DNA of 64,000 bases. It comes from Mediterraneibacter massiliensis (GTDB lineage Bacteria > Bacillota > Clostridia > Lachnospirales > Lachnospiraceae). Within the stretch, counting starts at the first letter, position 1; each line of letters begins with the position of its first letter. The stretch is from positions 1,567,902 through 1,631,901 of the forward strand of contig NZ_LN913001.1 of the NCBI RefSeq assembly GCF_001487105.1. The letters run 5' to 3'. The notes under the pieces are model-generated. The model saw only the letters and a program-made list of their open reading frames with translations, was not told the DNA's origin and did no database searches. Below are positions 18,809 through 26,549 of the stretch, piece by piece. The translations under genes and the position numbers were made by a program.

Positions 18809-19972
18809 ATGTATGAATATCATTGCCTGAATCCGATCGCAGAGATCGGCTTGGAACAGTTTGGGGAAAAATATGTAAAAACAGAAAATATGGACGAAGC
18901 AGATGCGGTACTGGTAAGAAGCGCTGCTATGCATGACATGGAATTCAGCGATCATCTAAAAGTAATCGCCCGTGCAGGCGCAGGAGTGAATAACATTCCT
19001 TTGGATAAATGTGCAGAAAAGGGAATCGTTGTATTTAATACACCTGGAGCAAACGCAAATGGTGTGAAAGAACTAGTGCTTGCAGGCATGCTGCTTTCTG
19101 CTAGGGATATCATCGGCGGGATCAATTGGGTTGAAGAACATGAAGAAGACGGAGATCTGGCCAAGATGACAGAGAAAAAGAAAAAGGTCTTTGCAGGTAC
19201 AGAACTTGAAGGAAAGAAGCTTGGTGTGATCGGTCTGGGAGCTATCGGGGTACTGGTCGCGAATACAGCTACCCATTTGGGAATGGATGTATACGGATAT
19301 GATCCATATATTTCTGTAGATACAGCATGGAAGCTGTCCAGAAATATCCATCATGCAAAGACGGTAGATGAATTGTATAAAGAATGCGACTATATCACGA
19401 TTCATGTTCCGGCTACACCAGATACAAAAGGTATGATCGATAAAGGCGCTATCAGTTTGATGAAGGAAAATGTAGTCATCTTAAATTTTGCAAGAGATGT
19501 TCTTGTAAATAGTGAGGATATGGTAGACGCTCTTGTGTCCGGCGCTGTAAAATGCTATGTCACAGATTTCCCTACACCGGAGATAGCCGGAGTAAAAGGC
19601 GCAATCGTTATTCCACATCTTGGAGCCTCTACAGAAGAGTCCGAAGATAATTGTGCACGGATGGCAGTTGCAGAAGTGATCGATTTTTTGGAAAATGGAA
19701 ATATTGTGCATTCTGTAAATTATCCGGATTGCAATATGGGAACAAAAGGAGACGGAACACGTATCACAGTGCTACATCATAATATTCCCAATATGCTTGG
19801 ACAGTTTACGGCATTGCTTGCTGGGGAAAATCTAAATATTACGCTTATGACAAATAAGAGCAAAAAAGAATATGCATATACAATGATGGATGTAGAAGCA
19901 GAAGTACCGGCTGATCTGATAAAAAAATTTAACAGTATAGACGGAGTATTGAAAGTACGTATGATCCATTAG
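18809..19972 (+). CDS. serA: D-3-phosphoglycerate dehydrogenase with ACT domain
   Basis: 387 aa NAD-dependent dehydrogenase, the committed step of serine synthesis. The substrate domain begins at YEYHCLNPI. The Rossmann motif is GVIGLGAIGVLVANTA, and a HLGASTEESEDNCA segment precedes the end of the catalytic part. An ACT domain fills about residues 320-387 and is the usual site of serine feedback. There is no intervening domain, so this is the short class. Its ATG, preceded by AGGAGGAGAA inside the serC end, starts one base after the serC stop. A long hairpin 8 bp downstream closes the operon. Confidence 0.95.
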   Translation: MYEYHCLNPIAEIGLEQFGEKYVKTENMDEADAVLVRSAAMHDMEFSDHLKVIARAGAGVNNIPLDKCAEKGIVVFNTPGANANGVKELVLAGMLLSARDIIGGINWVEEHEEDGDLAKMTEKKKKVFAGTELEGKKLGVIGLGAIGVLVANTATHLGMDVYGYDPYISVDTAWKLSRNIHHAKTVDELYKECDYITIHVPATPDTKGMIDKGAISLMKENVVILNFARDVLVNSEDMVDALVSGAVKCYVTDFPTPEIAGVKGAIVIPHLGASTEESEDNCARMAVAEVIDFLENGNIVHSVNYPDCNMGTKGDGTRITVLHHNIPNMLGQFTALLAGENLNITLMTNKSKKEYAYTMMDVEAEVPADLIKKFNSIDGVLKVRMIH

Positions 19973-19980
19973 AAGAAAGA

Positions 19981-20033
19981 ATAAAGGCGACCGTACCGGA
20001 CAGTGATCTCACTGCCGGTGCGGTCGCCTTTAT
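19981..20033 (+). terminator. Very strong hairpin terminator after serA
   Basis: 19981-19999 (ATAAAGGCGACCGTACCGG) pairs with 20015-20033 over 19 bp with one G-U pair. The stem continues inward with CAGTG/CACTG, leaving a 4-nt loop. The T-rich stretch sits at the end of the right arm (CCTTTAT) rather than after the stem. Confidence 0.75.
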
Positions 20034-20106
20034 ATAACGGCAAAAGTGTCTGCGCAATATACTGGAGTTGGTCAGAAATAGGACATAAAAGAGAGTTATA
20101 TTGTAG

Positions 20107-20135
20107 TTGACAAAAAATGTATAATTGTATACAAT
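20107..20135 (+). promoter_or_regulatory. Promoter of the citrate synthase-gntR-icd operon
   Basis: TTGACA (20107-20112), a 17-nt spacer and TACAAT (20130-20135) lie 49 nt before the GTG of the first gene. The spacer and -10 box are covered by the palindrome described next. Confidence 0.75.
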
Positions 20136-20140
20136 TATAC
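20119..20140. promoter_or_regulatory. Candidate GntR/FadR-type operator (perfect 22-bp palindrome)
   Basis: Both half-sites read GTATAATTGTA on their own strand, giving a perfect 22-bp palindrome centred between the promoter boxes and covering the -10 box. Its core (ATTGTATACAAT) fits the TnGTATACnA-like sites bound by FadR-subfamily GntR regulators, and such a regulator is the second gene of the operon. Binding here would block RNA polymerase, so autorepression is the simplest model. Confidence 0.65.
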
Positions 20141-20184
20141 AAGATAAAAAGGGCGGGATATGCTCTGTGTGCAGGAGGTAAAAA

Positions 20185-21573
20185 GTGGAAGACAGAAAAG
20201 TATTTATGAATCAACATACAAATCTTTTAGAGCTGGAGGAATATATGTATCCTCTGGTAGATGTAGAAACACCAAATGTGTTTCGGAATTTATTCCGATA
20301 TGACGAGATTCCGAAGATCGCATTTAATGATCGTATCGTGCCCCATCATATGCCAGATGAGATATGGATCACAGATACGACCTTCCGTGATGGGCAGCAA
20401 TCCCGTGCTCCATATACGACGGAGCAGATTGTCACGATATTTGATTATCTGCATCGTCTTGGCGGTCCAAAAGGAAAAATCCGTCAAAGTGAATTTTTTC
20501 TTTACAGCAAAAAAGACAGAGACGCTGTATACAAATGTATGGAAAGGGGTTACGAATTTCCGGAAGTTACAAGTTGGATACGCGCCAGCAAAAAGGACTT
20601 TCAGCTTGTCAAAGAAATCGGCTTAAAAGAAACAGGTGTACTGGTGAGTTGTTCTGACTACCATATATTTTACAAGCTGAAAATGACACGACGTGAAGCA
20701 ATGGAGCATTATCTGTCGGTTATCAGAGACTGTCTGGAGATAGGCGTACGTCCAAGATGCCATTTAGAAGACATCACTCGTTCAGATATTTATGGCTTCG
20801 TGATTCCGTTTTGTGTAGAACTGATGAAATTAATGGAAGAATATAAAATACCAATAAAAGTACGTGTCTGTGATACAATGGGATATGGGGTGAATTTTCC
20901 AGGAGCAGTGATTCCACGTTCTATTCCGGGTATCATTTACGGACTGATGACACATGCAGGGGTTCCAAGCTCACTGATCGAATTTCACGGACATAATGAT
21001 TTTTATAAGGCTGTCAATAATTCAACAACTGCGTGGCTGTATGGCGCGTCCGGCGTAAATTGTTCTCTATTTGGCATCGGGGAACGGACAGGTAATACTC
21101 CTTTGGAGGCCATGGTCTTTGAATATGCGCAGTTGAAAGGAACACTGGATGGAATGGATACCAGAGTGATCACAGAACTTGCGGAATACTATGAAAAAGA
21201 GATTGGATACCATATTCCATCCAGGACGCCGTTTGTAGGAAAAAACTTCAATGTGACAAAGGCGGGGATCCATGCGGACGGCATGCTGAAAAATGAGGAA
21301 ATATACAATATCTTTGATACAGAAAAATTCTTAGACCGCCCGGCGCTCGTATCTGTATCGAATACATCGGGGGCTGCGGGAATTGCTTACTGGATAAACG
21401 CTTTTTATAAATTGCCGAAAGAACGACAGGTAGATAAGAATTCCCAATTAGTATGCAAGGTAAAAGACTGGGTAGACAAAGAATATGAAGAAGGAAGAGT
21501 CACGGTCTTGACAGATGAAGAATTAATTGAGAGAATAAATACTATATGCGAAGAATTGCATATAACACTGTAA
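20185..21573 (+). CDS. Re-citrate synthase-like / homocitrate synthase family enzyme
   Basis: 462 aa DRE-TIM (HMGL-like) metallolyase. The hallmark DTTFRDGQQ occupies residues 64-72, and HGHND (metal ligands) 268-272. The protein is longer than classic homocitrate or isopropylmalate synthases on the N-terminal side, and lacks the LeuA regulatory domain. Its layout matches my recall of the clostridial Re-citrate synthases (acetyl-CoA + oxaloacetate to citrate), often mis-annotated as isopropylmalate synthase. The nearby icd supports that reading. The start is GTG with AGGAGG 6 nt upstream. Alternatives are homocitrate or citramalate synthesis; the sequence alone cannot exclude them. Confidence 0.8.
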   Translation: MEDRKVFMNQHTNLLELEEYMYPLVDVETPNVFRNLFRYDEIPKIAFNDRIVPHHMPDEIWITDTTFRDGQQSRAPYTTEQIVTIFDYLHRLGGPKGKIRQSEFFLYSKKDRDAVYKCMERGYEFPEVTSWIRASKKDFQLVKEIGLKETGVLVSCSDYHIFYKLKMTRREAMEHYLSVIRDCLEIGVRPRCHLEDITRSDIYGFVIPFCVELMKLMEEYKIPIKVRVCDTMGYGVNFPGAVIPRSIPGIIYGLMTHAGVPSSLIEFHGHNDFYKAVNNSTTAWLYGASGVNCSLFGIGERTGNTPLEAMVFEYAQLKGTLDGMDTRVITELAEYYEKEIGYHIPSRTPFVGKNFNVTKAGIHADGMLKNEEIYNIFDTEKFLDRPALVSVSNTSGAAGIAYWINAFYKLPKERQVDKNSQLVCKVKDWVDKEYEEGRVTVLTDEELIERINTICEELHITL

Positions 21574-21589
21574 GCAGGAGGCTTTCGAA

Positions 21590-22255
21590 ATGGAGGAATA
21601 TCAGGAGTATTCTCTTGGCGGAAGAGTCTTTCAGAAAATCCGTGAGGATATTCTGAAAGGGAAGTATAAAGAACATGAGGAACTGAGGGAGAATACGATC
21701 GGAAAAGAATTAGGCGTAAGCCGTACCCCTGTACGGGAGGCACTCAGACAATTGGAACTGGAAGGACTTGTGACGATTATTCCCAATAAGGGGGCATATG
21801 TGACAGGGATTTCTTCAAAAGACGTAAAGGATATTTACATGATACGTTCCATGCTTGAGGGACTTTGTGCCAGATGGGCAACTGAAAATATTACAGAAGA
21901 ACAGATGGAGGCGCTGGATGAAACGATTCTGCTGTCTGAATTCCATATGAAACGGGAGGGGACATATAATGTAGAACAGATCACGCTGTTAGACGGACGA
22001 TTCCATACGATTTTATATGAGGCTTCAAACAGTAGGATATTGAGTCATGTTCTTATGGATTTTCATAAGTACGTGCAGCCTGCGAGAAAATTTTCCGTTG
22101 TTTCAGAAGAAAGAGCAAGAAAATCTATACGAGAACATAAGCAGATCTTGCGGGCTATACGGGATAAAGATGCAAATATGGCAGAACAGCTGGCAAATGA
22201 ACATATCCTGCATGTGATGCAGAATCTGAAAAAACAAGGATATGAAGATATTTAG
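21590..22255 (+). CDS. GntR-family transcriptional regulator, FCD (FadR) subfamily
   Basis: 221 aa regulator. Residues 8-75 are the winged helix-turn-helix, with the recognition segment [20 protein letters not shown]. Residues 80-215 are an all-helical FCD effector domain. The four metal/ligand residues of that domain can be traced as D135, H139 (DGRFH), H183 (REHKQIL) and H205 (NEHILHV), so a carboxylate ligand bound through a metal is likely. It lies 16 bp after the citrate-synthase-like gene and 11 bp before icd, and is the probable owner of the palindrome at 20119. Citrate or a related acid is a sensible effector guess, not shown by the sequence. Confidence 0.9.
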   Translation: MEEYQEYSLGGRVFQKIREDILKGKYKEHEELRENTIGKELGVSRTPVREALRQLELEGLVTIIPNKGAYVTGISSKDVKDIYMIRSMLEGLCARWATENITEEQMEALDETILLSEFHMKREGTYNVEQITLLDGRFHTILYEASNSRILSHVLMDFHKYVQPARKFSVVSEERARKSIREHKQILRAIRDKDANMAEQLANEHILHVMQNLKKQGYEDI

Positions 22256-22266
22256 GAGGAGAAAAA

Positions 22267-23463
22267 ATGGAAAAAATCAAAATGACGACACCGTTAGTAG
22301 AAATGGATGGGGATGAAATGACCAGGATCCTCTGGAAAATGATCAAAGACAATTTGCTTGAACCTTATATAGATTTAAAAACAGAATATTATGATCTAGG
22401 ATTACAGCACAGAAATGAGACAAATGATCAGGTTACGATAGATTCAGCAAATGCAACAAAAAAATATAAGGTTGCTGTTAAATGTGCAACTATTACCCCG
22501 AATGCGGCAAGGATGGATGAGTATGATCTAAAGGAAATGTGGAAAAGTCCAAATGGAACAATCCGTGCGATTCTGGATGGAACTGTTTTCCGTGCACCGA
22601 TCGTGGTGAAAGGGATTGAACCATGTGTAAAGAATTGGAAGAAACCGATCACGATTGCCAGACATGCTTATGGAGATGTATATAAAGGAACAGAAATGAA
22701 GATCCCAGGAGCTGGAAAGGCAGAATTGGTATATACGGCAGAAGACGGCACACAGCAAAAAGAACTGATCCATGAATTTGACGGACCTGGGATCATACAG
22801 GGGATGCATAATATCAGTAAATCAATCGCAAGTTTTGCAAGAAGCTGCTTTAATTATGCTCTGGATACAAAACAGGATCTCTGGTTTGCAACAAAAGATA
22901 CGATTTCTAAGAAATATGACCATACATTCAAAGATATTTTCCAGGAGATTTATGACGCAGAGTATGATGAAAAATTTAAAAAAGCAGGGATTGTGTACTT
23001 CTATACTTTGATCGATGACGCAGTGGCAAGAGTCATGAAGTCAGAAGGCGGATACATATGGGCATGTAAAAATTATGACGGAGATGTAATGAGTGATATG
23101 GTATCTTCTGCATTTGGCTCACTCGCCATGATGACGTCGGTCCTTGTATCTCCGGAAGGATATTATGAATACGAGGCTGCCCATGGAACTGTACAGCGCC
23201 ATTATTATAAACATCTAAAAGGAGAGGAGACTTCCACTAACTCTGTGGCAACCATTTTTGCTTGGAGCGGAGCTTTAAGAAAACGCGGCGAATTGGATGG
23301 CAATAAAGAACTTATGGAATTTGCCGACAGACTGGAGAAGGCAACTATTGACACGATCGAATCCGGCTCCATGACAAAAGATCTGGCCTTGATCACAACG
23401 ATTGAAAATCCAAATGTGCTAAACAGCGAAGAATTCATAAAAGCAATCGCTGAAAGATTATAA
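22267..23463 (+). CDS. icd: NADP-dependent isocitrate dehydrogenase (eukaryotic-like subfamily)
   Basis: 398 aa enzyme oxidising isocitrate to 2-oxoglutarate with NADP. It belongs to the dimeric IDH1-like branch, not the E. coli Icd branch. Evidence is the start [20 protein letters not shown], the central [20 protein letters not shown] and the NADP-contact segment [16 protein letters not shown] precedes the ATG. With the upstream synthase it gives a short oxidative branch from oxaloacetate to 2-oxoglutarate. The aconitase that must act between them is not in the window. A large-loop terminator follows. Confidence 0.95.
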   Translation: MEKIKMTTPLVEMDGDEMTRILWKMIKDNLLEPYIDLKTEYYDLGLQHRNETNDQVTIDSANATKKYKVAVKCATITPNAARMDEYDLKEMWKSPNGTIRAILDGTVFRAPIVVKGIEPCVKNWKKPITIARHAYGDVYKGTEMKIPGAGKAELVYTAEDGTQQKELIHEFDGPGIIQGMHNISKSIASFARSCFNYALDTKQDLWFATKDTISKKYDHTFKDIFQEIYDAEYDEKFKKAGIVYFYTLIDDAVARVMKSEGGYIWACKNYDGDVMSDMVSSAFGSLAMMTSVLVSPEGYYEYEAAHGTVQRHYYKHLKGEETSTNSVATIFAWSGALRKRGELDGNKELMEFADRLEKATIDTIESGSMTKDLALITTIENPNVLNSEEFIKAIAERL

Positions 23464-23540
23464 AGTTGCCGAAATTTCTTGCTCACATAAAACACATATT
23501 TCATGCATACACTTTTGCCGTTTAAATTCATATTTCTGTT

Positions 23541-23635
23541 AAAAAAATCGACTTCACACTGCTGCGCACTTCCAAATAAAGAGATTTATTTTCTTCCAAT
23601 TGGAGATGTACAATGGCGTGAAGTCGTCTTTTTTT
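23541..23635. terminator. Bidirectional terminator with long loop between icd and ABC-F gene
   Basis: CGACTTCAC (23549-23557) pairs with GTGAAGTCG (23618-23626). An A7 run precedes the left arm and a T7 run follows the right arm, so it can serve both converging genes. The 60-nt loop contains a second hairpin, AAATAAA/TTTATTT at 23574-23591. Confidence 0.65.
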
Positions 23636-23640
23636 CAAAT

Positions 23641-25575
23641 CTAATTGAGGGATCCGCCTTCTGCAAGAGTTTCCCACTGTTCATATAGTTCTTCTAATGT
23701 GCAGTCATTTTTATGCTTTTCTTCAGCGAGTTCCTGACAGCGGATGGAATTGGAATAGACATCTTCCTGCGTCATGAGCTGATCGATTATTTGGTTCCGT
23801 TGTTCCAGACATGTGATCTGTTCTTCTGTTTTCTTCAGATCATTTTTCCTTTTTCGTTCTTTTGCCTGCAATTCTTTTTGCTCTTGCCAGTTTAGTTTTG
23901 CATCAGAGGCTGTGCTTTGCGAATCTCCTCTGACCGCAGCGTTAGAAGTAGGAGCATAAGCAGCAGTGAGTTCTTCTTTTTTTTCTAAATAATAATCATA
24001 ATTTCCTATATAATTCACAAAAGTCTGATTGACTAATTCCAAAATGCGGGTCGCTGTCTGATTGATAAAATAGCGGTCATGAGATACATAGAGTACGGTG
24101 CCGGTATAGTCGTTGAGTGCATGCTCTAATATTTCTTTAGAGGTAATATCTAAGTGATTGGTCGGTTCGTCAAGAATCAGGAAATTTGCTTCTGACAGCA
24201 TAAGTTTTGCCAATGAAACACGGCCTTTTTCGCCTCCGGATAGATTTCCAATGAGGTGGAAAACTTCATCGCCTGTAAACTGAAAAGCAGCCAGTGTATT
24301 TCGTATCTGTGTGTTTGTAAGCGCTGGATAGGCATCGGATATTTCATCAAATATGGTTTTCTCATCATGCAGTACATGATGTTCCTGATCATAATAACCG
24401 ATTTTTACTTTGGAACCGAGAGTGAAAGAACCTTCGTCGGCAGGAATGACCTGGTTAAGTATTTTTAATAAAGTCGTCTTGCCGGTACCGTTATCTCCAA
24501 TCACGGCAACATGTTCCCCGCGCTTTATTTCGAGATCGACTTTATGAAAAAGTGTCTGTGAATCAAAGCTCTTCGATAATTGTGCAACGGAGAGTACGTC
24601 GTTGCCGCTGATACAGGACGGCTCTAATGTAAGATGCATCTGTGTGGCTGTCTGGACAGGCTTTTCTGCTGGTGTGATCTTTTCCAGCAGTTTCTCACGG
24701 CTTTCTGCGCGCTTGATGGATTTTTCACGATTAAAAGAACGAAGCTTTTCTATGACAGCCTGTTGATGTTTGATCTCTCTTTGCTGATTCAGGTATTCTT
24801 TTAATTGTGCATCCCGGATCTGCTGTTTCTTCTCTGCGTAAGCCTTATAATTTCCGACATACGTCCGGATCGTTCCCTGTTCGATCTCTACGACTTTTGT
24901 TACGACGCGGTTCAAAAAATACCGGTCATGCGAGATGATAAAAACAGCGCCGGTATAGTTTAAAAGATATGTCTCTAGCCAGGAGATCGAATTTAGATCC
25001 AGGTGATTGGTGGGCTCATCCAGCAAAAGAATGTCCGGCTGGGTAAGAAGCAGTTTTCCTAACGCAACACGGGTTTTTTGTCCTCCGGACAGGGTATCGG
25101 TCTGTTTAGAAAAATCTGCTTCCTGAAAACCAAGCCCTTTGAGAACTCCCGCAATCTCACTTTCATAGGCGTATCCGTTCATGGACTCGAATGTGGAGAC
25201 AAGCCGGTTATAAGTTTCCAGCCTGGCATTTAAAGCATCTCCGGACAGTGTTTTAAGTTCTAATTCGATAGAACGGATCTGGTGTTCCATTTGGATCAGA
25301 TGCGCTTTGGCTGTTTTGACTTCTTCGTAAATCGTGTTTCCGGAAGAAAGCGTCTGATGCTGCGCGAGATAACCGATCGTTTTTCCTTTGGCAAGGACTA
25401 CCTCCCCGCTATCAGCCGGTTCCTCTCCCATGATCATTTTGAAAATAGTAGACTTGCCGGCTCCGTTGATACCGACGAACGCCGCTTTTTCCCGTTCTTC
25501 AATATGAAAAGAGCCCTCTTTTACGATCAGATGTTCTCCAAAAGATTTATGAATATTATGACATGCGAGTATCAT
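23641..25575 (-). CDS. ABC-F family ATPase (ribosome-associated type)
   Basis: 644 aa protein with two ATPase domains in one chain and no membrane segment, the ABC-F layout. The first P-loop is GINGAGKST with signature LSGGQKTR, the second GDNGTGKTT with LSGGEKGR. Both Walker B motifs read LLDEPTNHLD or ILDEPTNHLD. Between them lies the charged linker typical of ribosome-binding members, and the last 90 residues are a lysine/glutamate-rich coiled coil. Such proteins act on stalled ribosomes; some give antibiotic resistance, but most clostridial copies of this length are housekeeping. AGGAGG lies 6 nt before the ATG. It is monocistronic and convergent with icd. Confidence 0.92.
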   Translation of the reverse strand: MILACHNIHKSFGEHLIVKEGSFHIEEREKAAFVGINGAGKSTIFKMIMGEEPADSGEVVLAKGKTIGYLAQHQTLSSGNTIYEEVKTAKAHLIQMEHQIRSIELELKTLSGDALNARLETYNRLVSTFESMNGYAYESEIAGVLKGLGFQEADFSKQTDTLSGGQKTRVALGKLLLTQPDILLLDEPTNHLDLNSISWLETYLLNYTGAVFIISHDRYFLNRVVTKVVEIEQGTIRTYVGNYKAYAEKKQQIRDAQLKEYLNQQREIKHQQAVIEKLRSFNREKSIKRAESREKLLEKITPAEKPVQTATQMHLTLEPSCISGNDVLSVAQLSKSFDSQTLFHKVDLEIKRGEHVAVIGDNGTGKTTLLKILNQVIPADEGSFTLGSKVKIGYYDQEHHVLHDEKTIFDEISDAYPALTNTQIRNTLAAFQFTGDEVFHLIGNLSGGEKGRVSLAKLMLSEANFLILDEPTNHLDITSKEILEHALNDYTGTVLYVSHDRYFINQTATRILELVNQTFVNYIGNYDYYLEKKEELTAAYAPTSNAAVRGDSQSTASDAKLNWQEQKELQAKERKRKNDLKKTEEQITCLEQRNQIIDQLMTQEDVYSNSIRCQELAEEKHKNDCTLEELYEQWETLAEGGSLN

Positions 25576-25646
25576 GAAACTCCTCCTGAAAGTATAGGTG
25601 TATATTTATGTATCCGTTGCGTTGTCTGACGTTGCATATGTAATCA

Positions 25647-25674
25647 ATTATAACGAAAACCGAAGAAAATACAA
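25647..25674 (-). promoter_or_regulatory. Possible promoter of the ABC-F gene
   Basis: On the minus strand TTGTAT (25669-25674) and TATAAT (25647-25652) are spaced 16 nt apart. The start would leave a leader of about 65 nt. It is back to back with the rex promoter. Confidence 0.45.
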
Positions 25675-25681
25675 CTATAAT

Positions 25682-25699
25682 TTGACATCATATTAACAA
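25682..25699. promoter_or_regulatory. Candidate Rex operator on the rex promoter
   Basis: The 18-bp window starts TTGACAT and ends TTAACAA with 4 nt between them. It matches 11 of the 14 defined positions of the clostridial Rex consensus TTGTTAA-N4-TTAACAA, with a perfect right half. It covers the -35 box, the right place for autorepression. Confidence 0.45.
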
Positions 25700-25710
25700 T
25701 TTTATATAAT
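25682..25710 (+). promoter_or_regulatory. Promoter of rex
   Basis: TTGACA (25682-25687), 17 nt, TATAAT (25705-25710): a full-consensus sigma-A promoter 28 nt before the rex start codon. Confidence 0.8.
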
Positions 25711-25737
25711 AAAGCGTAGATTTAAGTTTGGAGGGCG

Positions 25738-26388
25738 ATGACTGTGGAACAAAGAGAAATATCACGTGCAGTAATAGGAAGGCTGCCAAGATATTACAGA
25801 TATTTAGGAGAATTGCTGGAGGCAGGAGTGGAAAGAATCTCTTCCAGTGATCTGAGCAAGAAGATGCGTGTAACGGCATCGCAGATAAGACAAGATTTGA
25901 ACAATTTTGGTGGGTTTGGACAACAAGGATATGGATATAATGTGAAATATCTATATACAGAGATCGGCAAAATATTAGGGATGAACAGAGAACATCCAAT
26001 TATTATCATAGGAGCGGGAAATTTAGGGCAGGCACTGGCAAATTATGCTTCTTTTGAGAAAAGCGGTTTCATTTTAAAAGGACTGTTCGATGTAAACCCG
26101 CGCCTGGAAGGGGTTTCTATCCGTGGGATCCCGATCCGTATGATGGATGATCTGGAAGAATTTCTTCAAAAAAACGATATTGAGATCGCAATCCTCACAT
26201 TGCCTAAATCTAAAGCAATCGAAGTGGCAGAACTTGTAATCGAGAATGGAATAAAGGCAATATGGAATTTTGCACACACGGATTTGAATCTTCCGGAGGA
26301 TATAATTGTCGAAAATGTACACCTTTCGGACAGTCTGATGAAGCTTTCTTATAATATCAGCCGTTATAATGAAGAACATAAAAACTAG
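25738..26388 (+). CDS. rex: Redox-sensing transcriptional repressor Rex
   Basis: 216 aa dimeric repressor that leaves DNA when NADH rises relative to NAD. Residues 1-80 are the winged helix, with the Rex-specific TASQIRQDLNNFGGFGQQGYGYNV. Residues 85-200 are the Rossmann domain, with GAGNLGQAL at 92-100 and FDVNPRLEG beyond it. The C-terminal NISRYN helix swaps between subunits in the family. GGAGGG lies 4 nt before the ATG; a GTG two codons later is also well placed. The gene stands alone between a consensus promoter and a terminator. Candidate targets in this window are its own promoter and the alcohol dehydrogenase at 40120. Confidence 0.96.
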   Translation: MTVEQREISRAVIGRLPRYYRYLGELLEAGVERISSSDLSKKMRVTASQIRQDLNNFGGFGQQGYGYNVKYLYTEIGKILGMNREHPIIIIGAGNLGQALANYASFEKSGFILKGLFDVNPRLEGVSIRGIPIRMMDDLEEFLQKNDIEIAILTLPKSKAIEVAELVIENGIKAIWNFAHTDLNLPEDIIVENVHLSDSLMKLSYNISRYNEEHKN

Positions 26389-26443
26389 TGACGCTGTGTA
26401 TAGTATGCAGCAGTGTATACATTTACAGGAATATGCAGGCAGA

Positions 26444-26485
26444 AACGTGTAATCAGGTTTTCCTTTTTACACGTTCTTTCATTTT
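26444..26485 (+). terminator. Terminator after rex
   Basis: AACGTGTAA (26444-26452) pairs perfectly with TTACACGTT (26467-26475) around a 14-nt loop, and a T-rich stretch (CTTTCATTTT) follows. Confidence 0.6.
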
Positions 26486-26549
26486 AAGATGTGAAAGACA
26501 AGAAATGATTCTGCTGATTTTTATTTTTTAGGAAAGGCGGGGAAGTTAT

